From positions 1-64,000 of the forward strand of contig NZ_JABXKH010000059.1 of assembly GCF_017115105.1 (NCBI RefSeq): a DNA stretch of 64,000 nucleotides, read 5' to 3'. Positions 9,168-17,354 of this stretch are shown here, in pieces. The DNA is from Nostoc sp. NMS2 (lineage in GTDB: Bacteria; Cyanobacteriota; Cyanobacteriia; Cyanobacteriales; Nostocaceae). The position numbers were made by a program, and so were the translations under genes. The notes beneath the pieces were generated by a model. It did not search any database. It was given only the letters and a program-made list of their open reading frames with translations, and was not told the origin of the DNA. Within the stretch, counting starts at the first letter, position 1. Every line of letters begins with the position of its first letter.

Positions 9168-11591
9168 TCAATTAATAACTAAGTAAATTCCCCAGACTGC
9201 CATTGCCCGTAAGTATGTGCTAGCGCGGAAAGTGCCAGCTGCGGTGATAGCTTCGGGGGTGCGAAATTGTAGACCATTTTCATAAATTTGCTGGACTACA
9301 GCCTGTGTTAATCTCAACGCTTCATCTTTCATTCCCATTTGCACAAGAAAAGCCGCTAGCCCAAAGTTTATCCCTGTCCAAACTTCTAGGGGATGAGTAG
9401 CTTTAGGGTTTTCTGGTGAACCGTCAGGACGAACACCATTGGCAGCACCAAACTCTCCATTGCAGAATTTCAAAAAGCAGGCATCATAAACAGTTTTCAG
9501 GGCAGAAAGGGCGCGATCGCTCGGTACAATATCAGGTAAGTCCAGGAGTCGGGCGTAGAACTGTCCGCACAATTGATCTGCCATGACTACATCGGAGCCA
9601 CTTTCACTATCAAGTTTGTAGTATTGCCCATTCCAGAGTTTTTCTTGGTAGATAGGAAGGGATTGTTTTAACCAAGTTTCATAAATGGATTTTTGAACCG
9701 CCAAGCCGCCAAGATCGCCAAGTTTGTGAGTTAATAGAATATCGCTAATTGCGATCGCAGCCTCTAGCGCTGCTAACCACAATCCACCACAATAGGCGCT
9801 GACTCCTTGTAACCGCCAATCATCAAAGGTTTGGTCAGGCGCACCAGAATTTTCAGGAATTCCATCACCATCAAGGTCAAAGGTTTTGAGGTAGTCGAGG
9901 GTTTGAACGATCGCATTCCAACAATCTGCTAAGAATTCTACATCGTCAGCACCCGTCAGCATAAAATCGCGGTATACTTGCAAGACAAAATCACTACCTA
10001 AATCTTTCCACAAGTTACAGTCTTGATAACTGGTGTAATTGGTTTTCTGCCAGACGTGTTCATTCGGTGCGCCTAAATCGTGGGGTGTTGCACCAGCGAC
10101 TTTGCGAACTGCAATCGGACTTTCAGCTTTGATTGTCATGTAATAGCCGATGATTCGGGGTGTATCATCACCTTGAGGAATCGCCCGTGCAAATGCCCTC
10201 ATCACCGACTTCTCCAGTTCGGGAAACAGCATCAGTAGGGCAAAAGAGCCGTATAACCGCACATCTAGACTTTCATACCACCGATAATCTAGGCACTCCA
10301 GCACCGCAAACTGACCGATGGGGTCAAGTTCTGATGCTGCACTCCAGAGAGTACCGCCGCTAGTGAGGTCATAAAGCTCATTAAATAGAGCCATTTTAAA
10401 CCAGTTGGGCAAATCTTCCCGGTCGAGAATGGGTTGTTGCCAAGTTTGAATTTGCGATCGCCAGGTTTGATATTCTTGGAGAGCAGTAGATGCGATCGCC
10501 CAAGCATTATTTCCACTTCTATCAAAAAAGTCTGTATATCTGCGATAATAGTCGACTCCGGCGGCAAATTCTGTAATGGGCAAATCCCAAGCGAGGACAA
10601 AGGGGATTTCGAGAGTTTCGCCTGGTTGGAGAGTGAAACGAAGTGCGATGCCTGCGGCCGGCGTAGCCATCGCAGCCCCTAACTGTTCACCTTCTGCTAG
10701 TGGATTTGCATCTATATAATTGAGCAAAGAACCATCTTTCGCAAAGCTTTGCCACACCTCATCACCAGTTCCTTCAGGATTCCAGCGATTGTGATGAAAT
10801 ACTTCCACTTGGGGATGTTTCAGTGTCGCAATACACCAAGTTCCATCTCCTTCTTGCAAAGCATCACTACCAACCCGACTTAAAAGACAGCCAAACTGTT
10901 GTGTATTTTCCACTGTTTGGTTATAGTTTCCTTGACTTTCGCCCCAACGCGGTTGGTATTCATAAACCGGACTACCATCATCACGCACCCGCACTTGGGG
11001 AGATTTGAGGGCATTTGTAAACCAGCCCACCATATTTTGCCAAGTGAGCATAATGCTGAGAGTAATTGGTGTATCTGTGGGGTTGTGGGCATTCCAGAGG
11101 AATATTGCCACAGGGTAGCTAGTTTCTTGATAATTACCTGCCCAGACTGGGGAAAATTGCTCACAAGTCAACTGTGCTTGGAATACATTTTCATACACAA
11201 ACCAGCTACGTGGGTATAGCGCGTGATAATTACCTGTTCCCTCTGTGCTGGGAATCGGATACCACTGCCAAGCTTTAAGAGTGCCATCATCAGGCCCTTG
11301 GGTAGATAAAGCGTAGGCTTGGGAAGATGTGCCATTGGATTCAAATACACTGAATTGACAAGCAGGGACGTTTTTGAAGGTATGCTCACCGCCGTCGATG
11401 TGCCACAGGTTAAAATCTCCCCGTGAAGAACGACCGATGCAACCTGCACCAAAGCCACCTAAAGGCATACCATGCCAAGGACCATCATCGATATTACTTG
11501 CGTAGCGAACGGTATAAGGTTTGTCCCAGGCTAAACCGATAGGACGGCTCCAAGTGCAAGAGGGAATTTTCGGAGAAAATTGATTTGTCAT
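9168..11591 (-). CDS. GH116 family glycoside hydrolase (non-lysosomal glucosylceramidase-like)
   Basis: This 807-residue enzyme resembles GBA2 / bacterial GH116 beta-glucosidases. The N-terminal beta-sandwich (about 20-345) contains GMPLGGFGAGCIGRSSRGDF, and the C-terminal alpha-barrel (about 390-805) contains FVLQVYRDFMLTG and AYCGGLWLAA. By alignment with GBA2-type proteins from memory, the nucleophile is Glu432 in VLECLDYRWYESLDV and the acid/base is Asp586 in GAPDQTFDDW; the 154-residue spacing agrees with the family. No signal peptide is visible, so it is probably cytoplasmic and acts on beta-glucosides or glucosylated lipids. It is monocistronic with its own 388-bp upstream region. Confidence 0.9.
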   Translation of the reverse strand: MTNQFSPKIPSCTWSRPIGLAWDKPYTVRYASNIDDGPWHGMPLGGFGAGCIGRSSRGDFNLWHIDGGEHTFKNVPACQFSVFESNGTSSQAYALSTQGPDDGTLKAWQWYPIPSTEGTGNYHALYPRSWFVYENVFQAQLTCEQFSPVWAGNYQETSYPVAIFLWNAHNPTDTPITLSIMLTWQNMVGWFTNALKSPQVRVRDDGSPVYEYQPRWGESQGNYNQTVENTQQFGCLLSRVGSDALQEGDGTWCIATLKHPQVEVFHHNRWNPEGTGDEVWQSFAKDGSLLNYIDANPLAEGEQLGAAMATPAAGIALRFTLQPGETLEIPFVLAWDLPITEFAAGVDYYRRYTDFFDRSGNNAWAIASTALQEYQTWRSQIQTWQQPILDREDLPNWFKMALFNELYDLTSGGTLWSAASELDPIGQFAVLECLDYRWYESLDVRLYGSFALLMLFPELEKSVMRAFARAIPQGDDTPRIIGYYMTIKAESPIAVRKVAGATPHDLGAPNEHVWQKTNYTSYQDCNLWKDLGSDFVLQVYRDFMLTGADDVEFLADCWNAIVQTLDYLKTFDLDGDGIPENSGAPDQTFDDWRLQGVSAYCGGLWLAALEAAIAISDILLTHKLGDLGGLAVQKSIYETWLKQSLPIYQEKLWNGQYYKLDSESGSDVVMADQLCGQFYARLLDLPDIVPSDRALSALKTVYDACFLKFCNGEFGAANGVRPDGSPENPKATHPLEVWTGINFGLAAFLVQMGMKDEALRLTQAVVQQIYENGLQFRTPEAITAAGTFRASTYLRAMAVWGIYLVIN

Positions 11592-11979
11592 CGCCTAATG
11601 TTACAGCGTGCAGTCATGTCAATGAAGACTAGCGCGATGTGTGATTTTTCTCAAGGGGCACAACAATATGCCTTCTCGATTTAGTAGTCTGGTAGTATCT
11701 GGCTCAGTTTGGCAAAAATATCTCAGCAAAAATCCGAAAAGCAGCAATTTCAGCTTGTAGCTCAGTATATACTTACAAAATTAATATTCACTCTAGTACA
11801 GCTTGGTAAAAATATAGCTACCATATCAAACAAGACTTAGGGCAAAATCCTCTTGTTTGAGATGGTAGGCAAAGTTCCACCACAGTGTATTATGAGTCTC
11901 AATAGGAATATAAACTTTTCGATTTCAAATTTGTCTATCTGTTAAATACGAAATCATCCGCAAAATTAGGAGCGTAATT
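11592..11979. other. Divergent promoter region between GH116 and PPC-protein genes
   Basis: This 388-bp stretch separates two divergent genes and contains the long hairpin at 11819-11867. The sequence AAATTAGGAGCGTAATT just before 11980 provides the ribosome binding site (AGGAG, 7 nt spacing) of the + strand gene. Confidence 0.6.
11819..11867 (+). promoter_or_regulatory. Long hairpin in the 5' region of the PPC-protein gene
   Basis: TACCATATCAAACAAGA pairs with TCTTGTTTGAGATGGTA across a 15-nt loop, with one internal mismatch. It lies 112 nt before the start codon and has no T-run, so it could be a leader structure or a protein-binding site. Function is not known. Confidence 0.5.
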
Positions 11980-13212
11980 ATGCTACTAGAAACCAAAAAC
12001 TATCGCCACAAATTAAGCCGCATTTTAATTTGTTCATTAGGTAGTAGTTTGTTGATCGCGAGCAATGTGCTACCTATAAATGCTTTGGGAAAACCTCAAC
12101 ATTCTCAAGGCTTCATAATTGCCAAATCACCAGATGAGAGACAACCAGAAGCAGTAAAAAAAGGAATTGAGCAACTTCCTGCTTCTCAAGCAACAATATC
12201 TCCAAGAAAGAAGACATCTATTGATTCGCCAATACAGACTCGTCCTATGTCTTCTAATACAGAAACTTCCCAGCCAACCTCGAACGCTTCAAATGATGAC
12301 TCTACTTCTAGACCATCTAGACGTAGGGCTTCTAACTCAAATTCTAATCGTTCCAATAGTAGTGCATCTAGATCGTCTGGGGGTAGCGGTTCTAATTCAA
12401 ATACTAATCGTTCTAATACTGGCTCCGGGAGAGTTCGCAAGCCAAGTTCTAATGTAGCTAGAAGTGGCAACCAAAATATCGACCGTCCAGCAGTTTCTCA
12501 ACCTGTGACACCTACTTACAAAGAGATTAACTTTGTAGATGTCGCATTGGGGATTCTGAGTAAGAGTGACTTTCAATCTCAAGGTAGATATTTTCATTTC
12601 TATGAGTTTGAAGGTAGAGAAAATCAATTAGTCCAGATGAGGCTTGTTGGTAGTAAAGATACACGCAGATCAAATAACTTGAGTTTAAATCCTTTGTTGT
12701 TTCTGCACGATCCTGATGATAATATCATCGTCAAAAAAGGCACTTTAGAAAAAAGCAGTGATGGGGATGATGCCTTCGTTTTTGCGCGGCTGCCTAAAAA
12801 TGGCATTTACAAAATTGCAGTTACTAGCCGAGATCCCGGTGAGATAGGTCGCTATAGTTTGGCTCTGAGGAATGACAGAGCTAGCTATACTTTAGATGAA
12901 GCAGGCCAACTAAGCGCCAATAGCTCAACCTTGAAACAAAATGGAGGCGCTTACAATGTTTCTAATTTCCAAGGAAGAAAAAATCAGCTTGTAAGTATTC
13001 GTGTAGATAGTGTTGATGAAGAATTTTCTCCTTACGTAGCTTTGCTAAATTCAAAAGGACAGACGATCGCTATAGATAGAGACAAAGATAAAGCTGGCAC
13101 GTACAGTTCTTTAATTGACCGAGCTAGGTTGCCTGAAGATGACACTTACTATATAGTTGTTAGTTCCAAAAATCCACAGGAACACGGTAAATATAGATTG
13201 ACTATCTTCTGA
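11980..13212 (+). CDS. Exported protein with two PPC-like domains and a Ser/Asn-rich linker
   Basis: This 410-residue protein starts with a signal peptide (residues 1-36, hydrophobic LICSLGSSLLIASNVL). Residues about 85-150 are low complexity, dominated by Ser, Asn, Arg and Gly. Two related beta-sandwich domains follow, about 180-300 and 302-410; each runs from a GQ/GRYFHFYEF-type strand to a YKIAVTSRDP...GRYSLAL or YYIVVSSKNP...GKYRLTIF end, the pattern of bacterial pre-peptidase C-terminal (PPC) domains. There is no protease domain, so it is a secreted or surface protein of unknown role. The AGGAG site supports this start. Confidence 0.75.
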   Translation: MLLETKNYRHKLSRILICSLGSSLLIASNVLPINALGKPQHSQGFIIAKSPDERQPEAVKKGIEQLPASQATISPRKKTSIDSPIQTRPMSSNTETSQPTSNASNDDSTSRPSRRRASNSNSNRSNSSASRSSGGSGSNSNTNRSNTGSGRVRKPSSNVARSGNQNIDRPAVSQPVTPTYKEINFVDVALGILSKSDFQSQGRYFHFYEFEGRENQLVQMRLVGSKDTRRSNNLSLNPLLFLHDPDDNIIVKKGTLEKSSDGDDAFVFARLPKNGIYKIAVTSRDPGEIGRYSLALRNDRASYTLDEAGQLSANSSTLKQNGGAYNVSNFQGRKNQLVSIRVDSVDEEFSPYVALLNSKGQTIAIDRDKDKAGTYSSLIDRARLPEDDTYYIVVSSKNPQEHGKYRLTIF

Positions 13213-13223
13213 TAAAAAAACCT

Positions 13224-13291
13224 CTCCCTGGTTTTAATACGCAAAATCTGTCCCTTTCCGAGTCGGAGAGGGACATTCTAGTAGGGGAGAG
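13224..13291. terminator. Hairpin cluster between convergent genes
   Basis: TCCCTTTCCGA and TCGGAGAGGGA form the central stem, inside an outer pairing of CCTCTCCC with GGGGAGAG. It separates the + strand PPC-protein gene from the minus-strand kinase gene and ends in short A/T runs on both sides, which suits bidirectional termination. Confidence 0.65.
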
Positions 13292-13295
13292 ATTT

Positions 13296-15332
13296 TTACT
13301 GAGACAACTGCCAAATCTTAATGGTGTTGTCTTCACTACCACTGACAAGGGTTTTACTATCAGGACTGAAGGCTACGGATGTCACAGTGTTGGTATGCCC
13401 TTTAAGGGTGAGAATTTCTTCTCCTGTGGCTGAATTCCAGAGTTTGATGGCGCGATCGCGGCTACCACTAGCAATCATTTTACCATCGGCACTGAAGGCT
13501 ACGGTTGTGACTGTGTTGGCGTGTCCTGCCAGTGTGCGAATTTCTTTTCCCGTTAGTAGATCCCAAAGTTTGATGGTGCGATCGCGGCTAGCACTGGCTA
13601 AAATTTTCCCATCTGGACTAATAGCTACAGATGTTACTGTTTGATAATTTCCCTCTAATGTGCGGATTGAGTACCCTTTTGTGAGATTCCAGATTTTGAT
13701 CGTCTTGTCAAAACTGCCACTAGCAAGAATCACACTATCGGGACTGATGGCTAGCGATCGCACCCAGAATGTATGCCCTACCAGTGTCCGAATTTGCTCT
13801 CCTGTGGCTAAATCCCAAATTTTAATGGTGTTGTCATCACTACCACTTACCAGAGTCTCACTATCAGCGCTGATCGCTAGGGCGCGAACTGAGTCAGAAT
13901 GCCCTTCTAAAGTCCGAATTTGTTTTCCGGTTGCGAGATTCCAAATTTTGATGGTGCTGTCATCACTACCACTTACCAGAGTTTTACCATCTGGGCTAAT
14001 TACTACCGTATTCACCTGCCGAGAATAAGCGTTAAGTGACGATATTTCTTTTCCAGTGGCGAGATTCCAAAGTTTGATTGTGCGATCGGCCCCACTGCTG
14101 GCAATGGTTTTACCATCGGGGCTGATGGCGACGGATAAAACCGAGTTTTCATGTCCTTGGAGGGTGTTAGCTAAGGAAACCTTACCCAAAGTAATCTTTG
14201 ACGGTTGACCTAAAAGCACGTCATCTTTGCCAGAATTATTATGCTGACTCAGCCTAGATACTAAACTGGTTTGAATCCGACGAAAATGTTTATACCAAGA
14301 TTCTTGGAATCCGAACAACAGAATCAAAGCACTTACCAAAATTAAAGTTCTCAGTAAGGGATAACTTTTTGGTAAAGATGGGGCTTGAGTTGCGGGGATT
14401 TTTCCAGAGGACTTACCGGCTGGTGGTAGGGCAAGGAGTTGTTTGGGAGTTAAGTCTTTGAGAATTTCATCGGCTGACTGGTAACGTTCATGGATATCTT
14501 TTTTTAAAAGCTTGTCGATGACAAAATCCAACTCAGCATTTAATGGACTCCGCAAATATTCCCGCCAATTACTCACCCAGGCGTACCCCGATTCCATCCA
14601 CAACTGAAAAGGCGAATTTCCCGTTAGCAGATGAAAGCAGGTAGCGCCTAAACCGAACAAGTCACTGGCGGGGAAAGCTTTACCATCTCTAATTTGTTCT
14701 AGGGGAGAATAACCATGTGAACCAATGGATGTGCCAGATTTGTGCTGAACTTGTGCGGTGAATTGCTTTGAGGAACCAAAATCAATCAGACTCAATCGCC
14801 CATCACTTTTATTGCGGATAATATTTTCTGGTTTGATATCCCGATGAATGACTTTGCGATCGTGGATAAATTTTAAGATGGGCAATAAATCTAGCAAAAT
14901 AGATTGAATTTCCCTAGCATTATACCCCTTGCGCTGTTGCAACTCCTTTAACAAATTATCGCCATTGATAAACTGCTGCACTAAATATAGGCAGCCGTCT
15001 TGCTCAAAGTAAGCTATTAAAGTTGGAATTTGGGGATGTTCCCCAAGGTCTTGTAGTCGCTGTGCTTCTTCGGCAAACAACTCCATCGCCTTTTTTTGCG
15101 ACCAAGTTCCTTGGAACTTTGGAGCTAATTGCTTGATAACACAACGTTCATTGAGTTTATCGACATCTTCTGATAGATAGGTTCTGCCAAATCCCCCCTC
15201 ATCTGAAAGGACTCGGATGACACGGAAGCGATTTCTTAAAAGTGACACCAACGGGGTGCTACAACTTTGGCAAAACTTCTTTCCATTGGGATTCAGGGGA
15301 TTTAGGCAATCGGGATTTAAGCAGCAGATCAT
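13296..15332 (-). CDS. Ser/Thr protein kinase with N-terminal zinc ribbon, TM segment and WD40 propeller
   Basis: This protein of about 678 residues begins with a four-Cys zinc ribbon (CCLNPDCLNP, then KKFCQSC). The kinase domain follows with G-loop DEGGFGRTY, Lys in CVIKQLAP, catalytic loop VIHRDIKPENI and LIDFGSSK. One membrane segment (LRTLILVSALILLFGF) lies near residue 330. About seven WD40 repeats with SGSDDNTIKIWDLATG-type units make up the C-terminal 300 residues, presumably outside the membrane or as a protein-binding propeller. The ATG at 15332 is chosen; an upstream TTG would add nine residues. It is a Hanks-type kinase with unknown substrate. The repeats are nearly identical at DNA level, suggesting recent internal duplication. 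Confidence 0.93.
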   Translation of the reverse strand: MICCLNPDCLNPLNPNGKKFCQSCSTPLVSLLRNRFRVIRVLSDEGGFGRTYLSEDVDKLNERCVIKQLAPKFQGTWSQKKAMELFAEEAQRLQDLGEHPQIPTLIAYFEQDGCLYLVQQFINGDNLLKELQQRKGYNAREIQSILLDLLPILKFIHDRKVIHRDIKPENIIRNKSDGRLSLIDFGSSKQFTAQVQHKSGTSIGSHGYSPLEQIRDGKAFPASDLFGLGATCFHLLTGNSPFQLWMESGYAWVSNWREYLRSPLNAELDFVIDKLLKKDIHERYQSADEILKDLTPKQLLALPPAGKSSGKIPATQAPSLPKSYPLLRTLILVSALILLFGFQESWYKHFRRIQTSLVSRLSQHNNSGKDDVLLGQPSKITLGKVSLANTLQGHENSVLSVAISPDGKTIASSGADRTIKLWNLATGKEISSLNAYSRQVNTVVISPDGKTLVSGSDDSTIKIWNLATGKQIRTLEGHSDSVRALAISADSETLVSGSDDNTIKIWDLATGEQIRTLVGHTFWVRSLAISPDSVILASGSFDKTIKIWNLTKGYSIRTLEGNYQTVTSVAISPDGKILASASRDRTIKLWDLLTGKEIRTLAGHANTVTTVAFSADGKMIASGSRDRAIKLWNSATGEEILTLKGHTNTVTSVAFSPDSKTLVSGSEDNTIKIWQLSQ

Positions 15333-15907
15333 TATCTGACAGGCGCGACTGCATAACAAATTAGGCTAAGTTTGCCCCGAACTGTCCCTTAAGAAAATTG
15401 ACTCTCGCTTACTTGTGGTAGAAAACCCTGTGCTGGGAATTGGGGAATTACTTAATATAGTTAGCGTTTGTAAATAGTAGTTAGTCTTCCTCATCTGTGG
15501 AAAACTACGAGAGCCATAAAATTAATTATTCTTCCGATTATATAATAATCTGAATAGAAATATTTTTCTGAACTGCTACCCCTAGTAATTTTGCTTGTAT
15601 ATTGACAAGCGACAATTGACTAAGTATTAAGTGAAACCCTGATTAATTAACCATCACTGACTATCAAATGTAGTCACAATGCTTACTAAATTTGTTTTTT
15701 ATATTTTAAATTGCCTATGATTAATTGTTAATTTGATACTTTAGCTAAATAAGGCTTCAAAGAAAATCGGACTGAATCCCATCCCTTCTCTACGAGACGC
15801 TGCGCGAACAAGAAGTGAGAGGGATAGCCGCAAACCTACTTAGTCCATTACCATTAGTGCCAATGACAAATGACAAATGACAAATGACAAATGACTAATA
15901 ACCTTGT
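15333..15907. other. Intergenic region between two kinase genes
   Basis: AT-rich DNA without a gene. It contains a small dispersed repeat (TACGAGACGCTGCGCGAAC, 15791-15809, also at 42612-42630) and five tandem TGACAAA units at about 15862-15897. Confidence 0.6.
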
Positions 15908-16960
15908 TTACTTAAGCCTCGCTCTCCATTTCCGAATAGCATTAGCAGTTCTGGCAACTGGTGGCATGTATACATCAGGAGTTTCGTTATAGTTTTCGTA
16001 TTGTGTAATACTTTTATTATTTAATTTTTGGGTAGTTAGACAGTTAGCTAAAGTCGGCAAATAGCTTTCGTAACTTAAAGCTTTTATTACTTCATCGGCA
16101 GTCTTAAACCGATCGTCTAACGTAATTTTCACCATTTTTTCTAAAATTTTGGCGAAACTATCGGTAATATTTACTTCATTTTGCCAGCATATCTCACCAG
16201 TATTTGGGTGGTAATCAAATTCTAAAGGACTTTTACCAGTCAACATATAAATACAAGTTACACCCATTGCATAAATATCACTGGCATAAACTGGACGAAG
16301 AGAAAACTGTTCTGGTGGCGCAAATCCCCTAGTTCCAATAAAGTTGGTATTTAAAACATGATTGGTAGAGTTTTCACAAGCATCAACTAATTGCTCTTTC
16401 ACCGCACCAAAATCAATCAGCACTACCCGCCTGTCATACTCACACCGCAATAAATTCTGGGGCTTAATATCCCGATGAATTACATGATGTTTATGAAGAT
16501 ACTGTAATACTGGTAATAATTCCTGTAAAAACTGTTTTACTGAGGCTTCACTTTTGGGCCCACCTCGCCGCACTTCTTGGGCTAAAGTCAAACCCGGTAC
16601 GTATTCTTGAATTAAAAAAAACTCACCATTCGCCTGAAAGTAGTCTAGCAGCATGGGAATTTGCGAATGACTACCGAGTTGACCTAAAGTTCGTGCTTCT
16701 TTTTCAAAACGCGCACATGCCTTTTGCCAACTTTGGGGACTAGTCACTTTCGGGCAAAGCTGTTTAATGACACACAGAGGACTTCCAGGTAATACGGCAT
16801 TTTTGGCTAAAAAAGTGATGCCAAAACCACCTTTACCTAGAACTTGCAATATTTCATAGCGATCGCGAAATAGCCTCTTAGAAGCACACATCTGACCAAG
16901 TTGAGTTTGCTGTGAAATGCTCTCTTGAGAATTCGTTATTTTCTGAGAAAAGCGATTCAT
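15908..16960 (-). CDS. Ser/Thr protein kinase (Hanks type)
   Basis: This 350-residue protein consists of one kinase domain (about residues 34-300) with G-loop LGKGGFGITFLAKN, Lys in CVIKQL, catalytic loop VIHRDIKPQNLL, LIDFGAVKEQ and the activation segment GTRGFAPPEQ. It has no membrane segment or sensor domain; the last 50 residues are Asn-rich and basic. It resembles the kinase half of the neighbouring WD40 kinase, so the two may be duplicates, but it lacks the zinc ribbon and propeller. The substrate is unknown. Confidence 0.92.
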   Translation of the reverse strand: MNRFSQKITNSQESISQQTQLGQMCASKRLFRDRYEILQVLGKGGFGITFLAKNAVLPGSPLCVIKQLCPKVTSPQSWQKACARFEKEARTLGQLGSHSQIPMLLDYFQANGEFFLIQEYVPGLTLAQEVRRGGPKSEASVKQFLQELLPVLQYLHKHHVIHRDIKPQNLLRCEYDRRVVLIDFGAVKEQLVDACENSTNHVLNTNFIGTRGFAPPEQFSLRPVYASDIYAMGVTCIYMLTGKSPLEFDYHPNTGEICWQNEVNITDSFAKILEKMVKITLDDRFKTADEVIKALSYESYLPTLANCLTTQKLNNKSITQYENYNETPDVYMPPVARTANAIRKWRARLK

Positions 16961-17354
16961 TAGTATAGGATATCTGCTCTGAAATGTCTCTAATCTTACG
17001 ACAAATATTCATTGATAACAGTAACATTACTGGAACTTTGCTAAATCATCACCACTTTTCTGTTAAAAATTCAAAAAGCAAAAATAAACCTCTGTAGAAC
17101 TAGCGCTTTCAAGGTAACTCCAAAAATCTCTCTTGTCTCTGTGTTACGGGCAGTTTGACGGCAGTTGCTACAAGTCGGGGAACCCGCCCACGCAACTGCT
17201 GGGAGCATCCCAAATGTGCAAAAACCTTGATAGCCCTCATCCCCTAACCCCTTCTCCCATCTTTGGGAGAAGGGGAACTAGGTTATGTCTCCCCTCTCCC
17301 AAAGATGGGAGAGGGGCTGGGGGTGAGGGAAAAGATTTAAAAACATATTGAGTT
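16961..17354. repeat. Repeat-rich intergenic region with large palindromes
   Basis: At 17202-17224 the sequence GGGAGCATCCCAAATGTGCA matches the terminal repeat of the MITE that interrupts hicA at 50343-50557. From about 17236 to 17332, CCCTCATCCCC...CTCCC pairs with a reverse block GGGAG...GGGGGTGAGGG, and each half is itself a hairpin around CATCTTTGGG/CCCAAAGATG. Coding-like frames here are products of the palindromes and are not called. Confidence 0.65.

Noticed and set aside
12167-12470. Frames opposite and alongside the Ser/Asn-rich linker of the PPC protein
   Set aside because: Low-complexity coding DNA produces open frames in other phases; nothing supports them.
17133-17351. 72-codon frame on the + strand
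   Set aside because: It lies wholly in palindromic repeats and encodes repetitive Pro/Ser text without family resemblance.
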